From contig JAZSHD010000195.1 of the NCBI GenBank assembly GCA_045533055.1, forward strand, positions 1-14,459: a DNA stretch of 14,459 nt. Reading direction: 5' to 3'. Shown one piece after another: positions 1-8,225 of the stretch. The number at the start of each line of letters is the position of its first letter. Positions within the stretch are counted from its first letter, which is position 1. A program made the translations under genes and the position numbers. Source of the stretch: SIG78 sp045533055 (GTDB lineage: Bacteria > Verrucomicrobiota > Lentisphaeria > Victivallales > Victivallaceae). The notes under the pieces were generated by a model. That model was given only the letters and a program-made list of their open reading frames with translations. It searched no databases and was not told the origin of the DNA.

Positions 1-2093
1 CCCGCAGCATAAAAAAATCCGGTATCTGGGAGAAAGAAAACGCACTTTTGCGGGATAAAAAAGGCAATATCTTACGAAAAGCGGATATAACTTTTTACAG
101 CTATAATATTTTTGAAAAACCGCTGAAAGCCGGAGAAAAAGTCAGTATTGCCGGATCGGTTCTGCAGTACGATCCGGCTGTGCCCAGCAGTATATTCAAA
201 CTCAATCAAGTGGGCAATACCGTAAATCAAAAGCAGAAATTTGCTTATATGGGTGCATGGCTGGGGAGTGCCGGAGCTTTGCCCTTAAAGCACCTTGCCG
301 GGAAAACTTTTGAACTGCGCCGCAGTTCCGATGATAAATGCGTCTATAAAAATACTCTGAAACTCCGGCGGAATGACCCCGCTTATCAGGGCAAAACGCC
401 CTTTACCGGCGAAGAAGTTCTGGAACTGGATTACTCAAGATTCAACACTCCGGGCAAATATTACTTTTTTGTGGAAAATATCGGCAGAAGTATGGCATTT
501 ACCATCGGCAGCGAAACTTTGAGCGAAGTTTTTTATATCCACGCCCGGGGCTTGTACCACAAACGCTGCGGCATAGCTAAAGCAGAACCTTTTACGGCGT
601 GGACAACTCCTGCGTGCCATCCCACCGTTGTCCGGGGGCGTTTCCCCGGCAATGCCGAACACTACCGCAAGGGCAAAGGCGAAAAAGAATTTGGATTTTT
701 TGACCGCAAAGGCAACCGCATTGAGGTAAAACACTTTGAGCTTATCAAGCAGAATCCACCCTATAAAACTGAAATCATCACCGCTCCCGGCGGCTGGCAC
801 GATGCCGCTGACTATGACCGCCGCCCCTACCATTTAAGAATAGTCAGCGATCTGGCAACACTTTATTTGATGAAGCCGGATAACTTCATTGACAACCAGT
901 TGAACATTCCCGAAAGCGTCAATAATATACCCGATATTCTTGACGAAGCCGCATGGGGCGTAAAACACCTGCTGGCAGTTCAGCAACCCGATGGCGGCGT
1001 AGGCACATGGTTTGAAACCGTGGGACATCCGGGCGTTGGCGAAGGATTGCCCCATGAAGAAAAACGCACTTATTATGTATCCCAGCCATCCCGTAACGGT
1101 ACTTTGGAATACGCCGCAGCAGTTTCCACGCTGGCGTTGGCAATGAAAAAAGCCGGAAGAACTGCCGAAGCGGAAAAGTATTTTCGATCGGCAGAAAAAG
1201 CGTGGCAGTTTGCTGTAAATCCGAAAAACCGTCTGGCGGCAAGTTACATCTATAATAAAAAGGCGATCTTCTACCGGGAAAGTGCCGAACTTTCCAGCAA
1301 AGACCTCTTGATCGCCGGAGTGAATTTATACAGCTTAAGCGGCGATAAAAAGTACCTTGCCGTGGTGCAGGAAAAGCAAAAACTTATCCGGCAGGAGTTC
1401 AACAAAGATTTCTGGAAATGGTCAGTTTTGTGCTGGATAAATCTGGAACAAGTTCCGGAAATCAATGGTATATTTGCTGAATACCGCAAAGTTATATTGC
1501 ACAATGCCAATAAAATGCTTGAGGATCAGGAAAATGCTTACCCCTACCGCACACTCTGGCACGCCGCCGATGCCGGATGGGTCCACGCTATGGCGTGGGG
1601 CAACTATCACCCGTTGCGGCGGGCAATGACTCTGATTGCGGCACATAAACTTACCGGGGAAGAAAAATATCTTAATGGAGCATACCTTGCCAATGACTTC
1701 CATAACGGAGCCAACCCCTTGGGGAGAAGTATGACCAGCGGACTGGGGAAAATCTATCCGGCAGCGTTCCTTGATCTGGTAAGTTACGCTGACGATATCG
1801 GTGAATTTGTGCCGGGGATCACCCCTTACGGCAACACCTTCGGGCTTGACCGCAATGCGGTGAAAATGGTGTATGGGAAATCTGCTGATAAACTGCCGAT
1901 TTTCCGCAGATATGTGAATTTGGAATTTTTGAGCGTGCCAGCCAGCGAATACAGCATCTGGGAAACCATCGCCCCGGCGGCGGTAACAACGGGCTACTTG
2001 CTGGAAAAGGCTCAACAACCGTTAAAAGAGTGGAAAAACCGCCGCCCCGCGGTCGATTTCCGGAAACTTCCCGGCTATAAGGCGTTGCCATGA
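1..2093 (+). CDS. GH9 family glycoside hydrolase, 5'-truncated by the window edge
   Basis: The frame is open to base 1 with no stop, so the true start lies outside the window; the first possible initiator inside it (TTG at 48) is arbitrary. Numbering residues from that TTG, a beta-rich N-terminal stretch leads into a KLNQVGN motif near residue 51, typical of the Ig-like domain that precedes GH9 catalytic domains (CelD_N type). GLYHKRCG near residue 169 opens the alpha6/alpha6 barrel. GGWHDAADY carries the paired aspartates D252 and D255 expected for the catalytic base, NPLGRSMTSGLG is the conserved late GH9 motif, and E639 in IWETIAPA is the likely catalytic acid. GH9 enzymes mostly cleave beta-1,4-glucans, and some act on glucosamine or chitin oligomers; the substrate here cannot be read from sequence. 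Its stop is 7 bases before the next gene in an EPS operon, so a role in trimming or releasing the cluster's own polymer is plausible. Any signal peptide is beyond the window. Confidence 0.88.
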   Translation, partial: RSIKKSGIWEKENALLRDKKGNILRKADITFYSYNIFEKPLKAGEKVSIAGSVLQYDPAVPSSIFKLNQVGNTVNQKQKFAYMGAWLGSAGALPLKHLAGKTFELRRSSDDKCVYKNTLKLRRNDPAYQGKTPFTGEEVLELDYSRFNTPGKYYFFVENIGRSMAFTIGSETLSEVFYIHARGLYHKRCGIAKAEPFTAWTTPACHPTVVRGRFPGNAEHYRKGKGEKEFGFFDRKGNRIEVKHFELIKQNPPYKTEIITAPGGWHDAADYDRRPYHLRIVSDLATLYLMKPDNFIDNQLNIPESVNNIPDILDEAAWGVKHLLAVQQPDGGVGTWFETVGHPGVGEGLPHEEKRTYYVSQPSRNGTLEYAAAVSTLALAMKKAGRTAEAEKYFRSAEKAWQFAVNPKNRLAASYIYNKKAIFYRESAELSSKDLLIAGVNLYSLSGDKKYLAVVQEKQKLIRQEFNKDFWKWSVLCWINLEQVPEINGIFAEYRKVILHNANKMLEDQENAYPYRTLWHAADAGWVHAMAWGNYHPLRRAMTLIAAHKLTGEEKYLNGAYLANDFHNGANPLGRSMTSGLGKIYPAAFLDLVSYADDIGEFVPGITPYGNTFGLDRNAVKMVYGKSADKLPIFRRYVNLEFLSVPASEYSIWETIAPAAVTTGYLLEKAQQPLKEWKNRRPAVDFRKLPGYKALP

Positions 2094-2100
2094 GGTAAAT

Positions 2101-3249
2101 ATGAAACACAAAACCATTGAAATATTTTTATTTATAGATGCACTGGGCTGGAAGATCGTCAACGATCACAACTATCTTGCGGAACTTTTGCCGAACCGCA
2201 GAAAAATCCTTATGCAGTTCGGCTACTCCAGCAGTGCCATACCCACGATTTTATCGGGCAAAACACCCGCCGAACATGGGCACTTGGGGTTGTTTTGCTT
2301 TGCTCCGGAAAAGTCGCCTTTCAAAAAAATATCCAAATTGGCGTGTTTTTTTAAACCGGCAAGTTTCTGGAACCGGGGGCGGGTGCGGCACCATTTATCC
2401 AAATTTCTGAAAAAACTCTACGGCTTTACCGGATATTTTCAGCTTTACCGGATGCCGATATGGAAGTTGAAGTTCGTGGATTACTGCGAGAAGCGGGATC
2501 TCTTTGTTGCCAACGGTATGGGAAATATTGATAATCTGCACGATGTTTTGAGCCGGAAAAAGGTGAATTTCCACATTTCCAACTGGCGTTTGAGCGATGA
2601 AGATAATTTTTCGGCTGCATCGAAAGCCCTTGAAGCAGACAAAAATTTTCTCTTTGTTTACACCGCAAGTTTCGATGGAACTTTGCACGATAAAGTAAAA
2701 GATTTTGCGGCAGTGCAAAACAAACTTGACACCATCAAAACTAAAATCGAAGAGCTTTATAAGCAAGCAAAAAAATACGCCGACAATGTGCATTTTACCG
2801 TGATTTCCGACCACGGCATGACCCCGCTTGCCGGTACGGTGGATGTTATGCAAGCCGTGGAAAAAAGCGGATTGGTTTTCGGGCAGGATTACGGAGCTTG
2901 CTTTGACTCAACCATGGCAAGATTTTATTATTTGAGCAAAAAGGCTGAAAGTGTTATTCCGGAAATAATGAAAAAGTTTCCGGGGCATTTTTTGAGCAGA
3001 GATGAAGAGATCAAATACGGCATTTACCGCATTGACCGGATGTTTGGTGACGCAATTTTCCTGCTGGATGCGGGTATCCAGATCGTACCGTCGGATATGG
3101 GCAGCAAGCCCCTAAACGGTATGCACGGTTTTGCCCCTGAAGATGAAGACTCTTTTGCGGCAATACTCTCGAATACAGATTTGCCGGAGAAGATAAACTC
3201 GGTAGTTGATTATTTTGATTTGATGACAGAAAGAGCAGAGAATTTATGA
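2101..3249 (+). CDS. Type I phosphodiesterase/nucleotide pyrophosphatase-like protein (alkaline phosphatase superfamily)
   Basis: A 382-residue protein of the alkaline phosphatase fold. Visible metal- and phosphate-binding motifs run in the family order: D13 in LFIDALGW; a nucleophile region SSSAIPTILSG (S43-G53) followed by PAEHGHLG; D192 and H196 in SFDGTLHD; SDHGM at 236-240; and H342 in MHGF near the C-terminus. This matches the Phosphodiest (PF01663) arrangement, in which a Ser or Thr attacks a phosphoester and two metal ions are held by Asp and His. No signal peptide is visible, so it may act in the cytoplasm, for example on a nucleotide sugar, a lipid-linked phosphate or a phosphodiester substituent. 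Which of S44, S45 or T49 is the nucleophile is uncertain. The start is supported by GAGG at the preceding stop, and the end overlaps the flippase start by ATGA. The substrate is unknown. Confidence 0.85.
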   Translation: MKHKTIEIFLFIDALGWKIVNDHNYLAELLPNRRKILMQFGYSSSAIPTILSGKTPAEHGHLGLFCFAPEKSPFKKISKLACFFKPASFWNRGRVRHHLSKFLKKLYGFTGYFQLYRMPIWKLKFVDYCEKRDLFVANGMGNIDNLHDVLSRKKVNFHISNWRLSDEDNFSAASKALEADKNFLFVYTASFDGTLHDKVKDFAAVQNKLDTIKTKIEELYKQAKKYADNVHFTVISDHGMTPLAGTVDVMQAVEKSGLVFGQDYGACFDSTMARFYYLSKKAESVIPEIMKKFPGHFLSRDEEIKYGIYRIDRMFGDAIFLLDAGIQIVPSDMGSKPLNGMHGFAPEDEDSFAAILSNTDLPEKINSVVDYFDLMTERAENL

Positions 3250-4787
3250 AAATACCATTTTTCAAAAACACCGTAACCAACTATTTTTCCATGTTTGTAA
3301 GGTTGGTGCAAGGCATTATCGTTACCCGCTGGCTCATCAGCCATCTGGGGGAGGCTCAATACGGCTTGTGGGTCATGTTGTGGAGCTTTTTCAGCTACGC
3401 ACTTTTGCTGGACTTGGGCTTTGGCGTAGCGGCACAGAAAGTTACGGCAACTGAACTGTATAAAAAAGATATTGAAAAATACAATCACACCATTTCCAGC
3501 ATATTTTTCAGCCATGTAACAATGGCACTTCTGATCTTGCCGCTGACTTTAGTGGGGATGTATTATGTGCGGGAACTCTTCCATTTGCCCGCCGATGCCA
3601 CAACGGAATATATCCGGTTTTGCCGGGAAGCCTTGCTGTTGAGCGGCTTGGCGGCAATGATCGTTTTTCCGCTGGGGGTGTTTCCGGAAATATTGGTGGG
3701 ATTGCAGAAACTTTATTTGCGTAACTACATAATAATCGTTTCAAAAGTTCTGGAGCTGGCGGGTGTTATTGTTATATTCTCTATGGAGTGGGGCTTGTTC
3801 AAGCTGCTGGTCTTTGTGATGCTCATTATGGGCTCCACCCAGCTTGCCATGCTTATAGCGGTGTGGAAAAGCATCCCCCAATTCCGGATAAGACTTGCGT
3901 TTGACAAAGCTGTATTCAAAGGTATATTCCATTTCAGCAGTGCAGTTTACATCATTTCCATCGGGCGGATGATCTGGGAGCGGGGCATGTTTTTACTTAT
4001 AAGTATATTTTGCGGGCTGGCTCCGGTGGGGATTTTCCAGCTGGGCAGCCGGATACCCTTTCTTATCCAGCAGGTTTCCTTGCCTTATGTGGAAAATATT
4101 TCGCCCATATCCGCCTTGCTCCACAGCCGCAAACGCACCATGCACCTGGCTCAAATATTGATGCGTTCCATAAGGTGGGTGAACTTTTTTGCCGCGGGGG
4201 CAACAGTTATGGTGATGATTTATGCACCCAGAATAATCCTGCTGCTGTTTAATGTGGAAAGCGTTGAAGCGGCGTTCATCTGTCGCTTGATGGTGCTTTT
4301 TGTCTATTTTCTGCTGGTTTGCCGCAGCATACCCGAAAAGTTCCTGACCATGGCTGAAGAGCACAAATTTCTGGCAAAAGTCCAGAGTTTTGAAAGTATT
4401 TTCTTTATTGCCATATCAGTTATCGGGCTTTTGCTCAAGCCTCACGAACTTATTGTGGTCGGTGCCATGATCTTGACCAAATTCATGGGAACTGTGGGGT
4501 TTGTATTGCCGCATTTGATAAAAAGAGCCAATATCAAGCTGCGTTTCTTTATACTTTATTCTTTGTTTGAACCGGCACTTTTAGCCTTGGCAACGGGGAT
4601 GGTCTGTTACTGGCAATACTATCTTTTGCGGGGCAAAGTGCATGAATTTTTCCTGCTGGCACTGGCGGGATTTTCCGGCGTGATCATCTATTTTCCGGCA
4701 CTCTATTACATGATGTTCGACCATGCCGAACGGCTCCGGGCAAAAAAGCTCATCAAAAAATTCACCGGCAAACTCAAGAGGGCGTAA
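3246..4787 (+). CDS. Wzx-type oligosaccharide flippase (MOP/PST superfamily)
   Basis: A 513-residue, very hydrophobic protein with roughly 12-14 membrane segments. The N-terminus shows the family hallmarks: NYFSMFVRLVQGIIVTRWL, then LGEAQYGLWVMLWSF and a LLDLGFGVA segment, as in polysaccharide biosynthesis (PST/Wzx) exporters of the MOP superfamily. Such proteins flip undecaprenyl-diphosphate-linked oligosaccharides from the cytoplasmic to the periplasmic face of the inner membrane. The long hydrophobic C-terminal half and basic tail (KKLIKKFTGKLKRA) fit a cytoplasmic end. It starts in an ATGA overlap with the phosphodiesterase gene and lies just upstream of STAS and transferase genes, so it presumably exports the glycan these enzymes make. 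Wzx sequences diverge strongly, so the exact cargo cannot be inferred. Confidence 0.9.
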   Translation: MKIPFFKNTVTNYFSMFVRLVQGIIVTRWLISHLGEAQYGLWVMLWSFFSYALLLDLGFGVAAQKVTATELYKKDIEKYNHTISSIFFSHVTMALLILPLTLVGMYYVRELFHLPADATTEYIRFCREALLLSGLAAMIVFPLGVFPEILVGLQKLYLRNYIIIVSKVLELAGVIVIFSMEWGLFKLLVFVMLIMGSTQLAMLIAVWKSIPQFRIRLAFDKAVFKGIFHFSSAVYIISIGRMIWERGMFLLISIFCGLAPVGIFQLGSRIPFLIQQVSLPYVENISPISALLHSRKRTMHLAQILMRSIRWVNFFAAGATVMVMIYAPRIILLLFNVESVEAAFICRLMVLFVYFLLVCRSIPEKFLTMAEEHKFLAKVQSFESIFFIAISVIGLLLKPHELIVVGAMILTKFMGTVGFVLPHLIKRANIKLRFFILYSLFEPALLALATGMVCYWQYYLLRGKVHEFFLLALAGFSGVIIYFPALYYMMFDHAERLRAKKLIKKFTGKLKRA

Positions 4788-4790
4788 ATT

Positions 4791-5141
4791 ATGGAAATGC
4801 GTTTTGAATATATCAATAAAGTCCTGATCGCACATGTGCAATGCTACCTTGACCGGCTGGGTGCCGAAAACTTCAAATATGTTTTAAGTGAACGCATGAA
4901 GCCCGGCGAAAACATTGTGCTGGATCTGGAAAAACTGGTCAATATAGATAATTACGGGCTGGATGCCTTGCTTGCCATGGCACAGAAAGCCCTGGAAAAT
5001 GATTCGGTAATCAAATTGGCACAAGTAAGTGCCGATATGCAGATCGTGCTGGATATAACCAAAGTCTACCGGGTCTTTGAAATTTACCCCACTATCGAAG
5101 AAGCTGTGGCAAGCTGTGTTCAAGCAGGAGATAAAGCATGA
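4791..5141 (+). CDS. Small STAS-domain protein lacking the phosphorylatable serine
   Basis: A 116-residue, single-domain protein. The core IVLDLEKLVNIDNYGLDALL (42-61) fits the STAS pattern of SpoIIAA/RsbV-like anti-sigma-factor antagonists: a beta strand, then Asp and the loop that leads into an amphipathic helix (AMAQKALEN), then another strand and helix with an acidic C-terminus. In the classical family the loop reads DSSG, and its second serine is phosphorylated by a partner kinase; here it reads D53-N54-Y55-G56, so that switch is absent. It lies 3 bases after the flippase stop, has AGAGG upstream (about 8 bases spacing), and overlaps the GT2 gene by ATGA. Its place inside an EPS operon suggests a protein-protein docking role in assembly or regulation rather than sigma-factor control, but that is inference. 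A second ATG at 4797 is a possible alternative start. Confidence 0.75.
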   Translation: MEMRFEYINKVLIAHVQCYLDRLGAENFKYVLSERMKPGENIVLDLEKLVNIDNYGLDALLAMAQKALENDSVIKLAQVSADMQIVLDITKVYRVFEIYPTIEEAVASCVQAGDKA

Positions 5142-5953
5142 TTTCGGTTTTGATGCGATCACATAACGATATAAAATATATCCGGCAGACTGTGGAAATG
5201 CTGCTGGCTCAAAGGGTGGATGAAGCTGTGGAGATCATCTCCTGCGACGACCGCTCCACTGACGGTACCGCAGAGTATCTGGCAAGTGTGCCGGAGCTGC
5301 GCCGCATCGCTCCACCGGCAGGCAAATATGTACCCGGCAAGACTTTGAATTATATGATAAGTCAGGCAAAGGGCGATATAATAGTTTTTAACAACAGCGA
5401 CGCCATACCTCAAAACCACGATTATCTGAAAAAGTTGACCGCTCCTTTGCAAGACCCAAGCGTGGATTGTGTTTTCGGCAATCAGATCGCCAGAAAAGAT
5501 GCTTACTTTGTAGTAAAAAAAGACTATGAACGGGCATTCGGTGATGGCTCAATATCAACAGCTTGGGATAACTTTTTTTCGCTGGTATCGTCGGGCTTCC
5601 GCAAAGCCGATTTGCTTGCTAAACCCTTTAATGAAAATATCCAGTATTCTGAAGATGCCGACTGGGTAAAACGCTATAACGCAAAAATCGTTTATGTGCC
5701 CGATGCCGTGGTGGAACACTCTCACAACTATACCCTTAAAGAGGTAAAAAAACGCTTTTTCAACGAAGGCGTTGCCGACAGGCAAATGGGCAAACCGGAT
5801 ATGAGTTTTTGCCGCTGTATCAAAAGCATTGCCGCAGAAACTTTGCGGGATTGGGTCTATCTTGCCAAACACCGGACGCTCAAAGAATTTTTCTACGCCC
5901 CCCTTTACCGCTGGGTGCAAAAAACAAGTTACTACCGGGGGACAAAACAATGA
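5138..5953 (+). CDS. GT2 family glycosyltransferase (GT-A fold)
   Basis: A 271-residue GT-A transferase. It opens with ISVLMRSHND, the usual first strand, followed by a nucleotide-binding CDDRSTDGT (D37, D38, D42). FNNSDA places D88 in the metal-binding DXD position, and QYSEDADW (E172-D173) is the usual region of the catalytic base and acceptor site. YVPGKTLN resembles motifs in rhamnosyltransferase-like GT2 members, but the donor cannot be assigned. No membrane helix is evident, so it should be a cytoplasmic or peripheral enzyme adding one sugar to the lipid-linked intermediate. The start is well supported: AGGAG at 5126-5130 lies 7 bases before the ATG. The stop overlaps the next transferase start by ATGA, indicating translational coupling. 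Confidence 0.9.
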   Translation: MISVLMRSHNDIKYIRQTVEMLLAQRVDEAVEIISCDDRSTDGTAEYLASVPELRRIAPPAGKYVPGKTLNYMISQAKGDIIVFNNSDAIPQNHDYLKKLTAPLQDPSVDCVFGNQIARKDAYFVVKKDYERAFGDGSISTAWDNFFSLVSSGFRKADLLAKPFNENIQYSEDADWVKRYNAKIVYVPDAVVEHSHNYTLKEVKKRFFNEGVADRQMGKPDMSFCRCIKSIAAETLRDWVYLAKHRTLKEFFYAPLYRWVQKTSYYRGTKQ

Positions 5954-7146
5954 AAATCGCTCATATCGTCCGCCGCTTTACCTTTAATGAATGGGGCGGC
6001 ACCGAAAGTGTGGTCTGGAACATTGCTTTGCAGCAGAAAGCTCAAGGGTTGCAGCCGGAAATAATTTGCACCGCTGCGTTGGATAAAGTTGGCGAAGAAG
6101 TTCTTAATGGTATTTACATCAAGCGTTTTCCCTACTTTTACCCCTATTTCCCCATGCCGGAAAAGGATAAGCTCGCTTTGGATAAAAAGGGCGGCAACCC
6201 GCTTACTCCGGAGCTGTTGCGTTATTTGCGGAATAAAAATTTTGATATATTCCACCTTCACGCCGGAGGCAGGATCGCCAATCACGCCATCAAGCTGGGG
6301 AAAGCGTTGCACACGCCTTGCATAATGAGTCTGCACGGGGGAGCTTGTGCCATACCAACTGAAGAGATGGATTTGATGCTTAAACCCTTGAATCACAAAT
6401 TTTCTTACGGCGGCATCATCGACCGGCTCTTTCAAGTGCGGCATCCCCCCGAAAGTGCTGCCGATCTGCTGTTGGCGTTAAGCAGAGAAGAAAAAGCTCG
6501 ACTTGAGGAGCGTTATCCCGGCAAAAAAGTCCGGCTTTTCCCAAACGGTATATTGCACCGGGAACTGCCGGAGGTTGGTGATTTCCGGGAAAAATATAAT
6601 ATACCTTTTGATAAAAAAGTTATCTTGTGCATATCCAGAATAGATTACCAGAAAAATCAGAAACTCCTGCTGGAACTTGTTAAACAGCAATCAGATACCC
6701 ATTTGCTGCTGATTGGCCCAGTAACTGCATCGTGGTATTATGAAGATATTCTTTCAACAGCCGAATCGCTGAAAGTCAAAGAGCGTTTGACCATCATCCC
6801 CGGCTTGAAGCCCGATAGTGTGGAACTTTTACAGGCGTTGAAGACCGCACATTGTTTTATTCTGCCCAGCCGCCATGAACCCTTCGGCATTGCCGCCTTG
6901 GAGGCGTTGGATGCTCAAGTGCCGCTGATCGCCGCTGCTGTGGGCGGGTTGAAGGATTTTCTTATTGACGGAAAAAATGCCCTTTTGTTTGAAGATAATA
7001 ACGCTGCAAGTCTGCTTGAAGCGTACAATAAAATCGAGTTGCTGCGTAATGATTTGATTGCAGCGGGTACAGTTACGGCTCAAGAGTACAACTGGCAGAG
7101 CATTGCCGGAAAACTTACTGCTGTTTACCGGGAGCTTAAAGCATGA
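5950..7146 (+). CDS. GT4 family glycosyltransferase (GT-B fold)
   Basis: A 398-residue GT-B transferase. The N-terminal Rossmann domain has KIAHIVRRFTFNEWGGTES, where the glycine-rich GGTE binds acceptor or donor phosphate, and FDIFHLHAGG marks the next strand. The C-terminal domain shows ILCISRIDYQKNQ and LLLIGP, then the EX7E motif (E310 and E318 in EPFGIAALE) that holds the donor sugar in GT4 enzymes, and AVGGLKDFL downstream. The open frame runs back to 5809, but the ATG at 5950 is the better start: it forms an ATGA overlap with the GT2 stop, has GGGGG just upstream, and begins at the first Rossmann strand. It likely adds a hexose or mannose during repeat-unit assembly; ManC in the same run makes GDP-mannose a reasonable donor guess. 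Confidence 0.92.
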   Translation: MKIAHIVRRFTFNEWGGTESVVWNIALQQKAQGLQPEIICTAALDKVGEEVLNGIYIKRFPYFYPYFPMPEKDKLALDKKGGNPLTPELLRYLRNKNFDIFHLHAGGRIANHAIKLGKALHTPCIMSLHGGACAIPTEEMDLMLKPLNHKFSYGGIIDRLFQVRHPPESAADLLLALSREEKARLEERYPGKKVRLFPNGILHRELPEVGDFREKYNIPFDKKVILCISRIDYQKNQKLLLELVKQQSDTHLLLIGPVTASWYYEDILSTAESLKVKERLTIIPGLKPDSVELLQALKTAHCFILPSRHEPFGIAALEALDAQVPLIAAAVGGLKDFLIDGKNALLFEDNNAASLLEAYNKIELLRNDLIAAGTVTAQEYNWQSIAGKLTAVYRELKA

Positions 7147-8225
7147 AAAATATTCTTTACATCGGTAAATACAACGGCATTATTGGCGGCATTGAGCGTT
7201 ATATGCAAAAAAGTGCCGAACTTTTGCGGCAAAACGGTTTTGCAGTGCATTATCGTTATATTGAAAATGGAGGCAAGGATGAGAACGCTTTTGCTGCGGC
7301 ATTTACTACCATAAAAAAGTTTGCCCCCAACGATGAGCTTTTGCAGACTTGCGATATGGTAATACTGCACAATATTATAGATGTAAAGTATTTGCAATAT
7401 CTCCCACTTGACAGGACATTTTTCTTTGCCCATGACCACAATATATACTGCCAACGGCATCACTATTATATGCCCATTGGCAGAATAAACTGTCATCGTG
7501 CGTACAATAAATTCATCTGTCAGCTTTGTTCGCTGGGGAGAAATCCGGCGCCGCCATTAAAAGAATACCGCAAATTTCCGGCGTTGGTTTTGTCGGATTT
7601 TATGCAAGATAATCTCCGGAAAAACGGCTTTGAAAGGGTCTTCAAGCTCCCGGCATTTATCAACACATCCGCAAATGAACGCAAATTTATGCCCGATGGA
7701 GTTCTGCGGATACTCTTTCTGGGGCAGCTTATCCGGGGCAAAGGTGCAGATATTATGCTGAAAACGCTGGCAAAGCTGGATATACCATTTACTTGTACCA
7801 TTGCCGGAGATGGCAAAGATCGCCCAATGTTGGAAACGCTGGTTGAAAAATTCAAATTGTGTGATAAAGTACACTTTACAGGTTTTGTCAGCGAACCGGA
7901 AAAGTTGTGGGCAAATTGCGATGTATTCTGCTTTCCAATCCGCTGGCAGGAGCCTTTTGGCCTGGTGGGGTTGGAAGCTATGGCACACGGGGTGCCGGTG
8001 GCGGCGTTCGATCTGGGCGGCGTCAGAGAGTATCTGACCAAAGGTTGCGGTGCACTTATCCCGGAAAAGGATGTGGACTTTGCCGCAAAAGCCCTGACTT
8101 TATTTTATCAGCAGCCGGAACTGTTGAAAGAATTGGGCAAAAACGGTTTGTGGATAGCCCAAAATAATTTTTCGGAAGATATGTTTATAAAGAAATTTAA
8201 AGAAATCTGCGGGGTGCTGAAATGA
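7143..8225 (+). CDS. GT4 family glycosyltransferase (GT-B fold) with a cysteine cluster
   Basis: A 360-residue GT4-type transferase. The N-terminus KNILYIGKYNGIIGGIERY carries the GGIE phosphate-binding loop; ILFLGQLIRGKGADI starts the donor-binding domain; IAGDGKDRP and FTGFV follow; and E270 and E278 in EPFGLVGLE form the EX7E motif. Between the domains, HDHNIYC is followed by further cysteines (C103, C117, C126, C129, the last two spaced CxxC). Similar HD...C...C...C-x-x-C stretches occur in many EPS GT4 proteins, so a structural metal site is possible but not shown. It starts in an ATGA overlap with GGAG at 7131-7134 and ends in another ATGA overlap with the fusion gene. The donor and linkage are unknown. 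Confidence 0.92.
   Translation: MKNILYIGKYNGIIGGIERYMQKSAELLRQNGFAVHYRYIENGGKDENAFAAAFTTIKKFAPNDELLQTCDMVILHNIIDVKYLQYLPLDRTFFFAHDHNIYCQRHHYYMPIGRINCHRAYNKFICQLCSLGRNPAPPLKEYRKFPALVLSDFMQDNLRKNGFERVFKLPAFINTSANERKFMPDGVLRILFLGQLIRGKGADIMLKTLAKLDIPFTCTIAGDGKDRPMLETLVEKFKLCDKVHFTGFVSEPEKLWANCDVFCFPIRWQEPFGLVGLEAMAHGVPVAAFDLGGVREYLTKGCGALIPEKDVDFAAKALTLFYQQPELLKELGKNGLWIAQNNFSEDMFIKKFKEICGVLK

Noticed and set aside
48..50. TTG as the start of the GH9 gene
   Set aside because: The frame stays open to base 1 and continues with plausible protein sequence, so the gene is cut by the window edge.
1422..2018. 198-residue minus-strand open frame
   Set aside because: It is antisense to the GH9 catalytic domain, with no recognisable motifs; a shadow.
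5809..5949. 47-residue N-terminal extension of the first GT4 gene
   Set aside because: It overlaps the GT2 coding region entirely; the ATGA at 5950 and the first Rossmann strand mark the real start.
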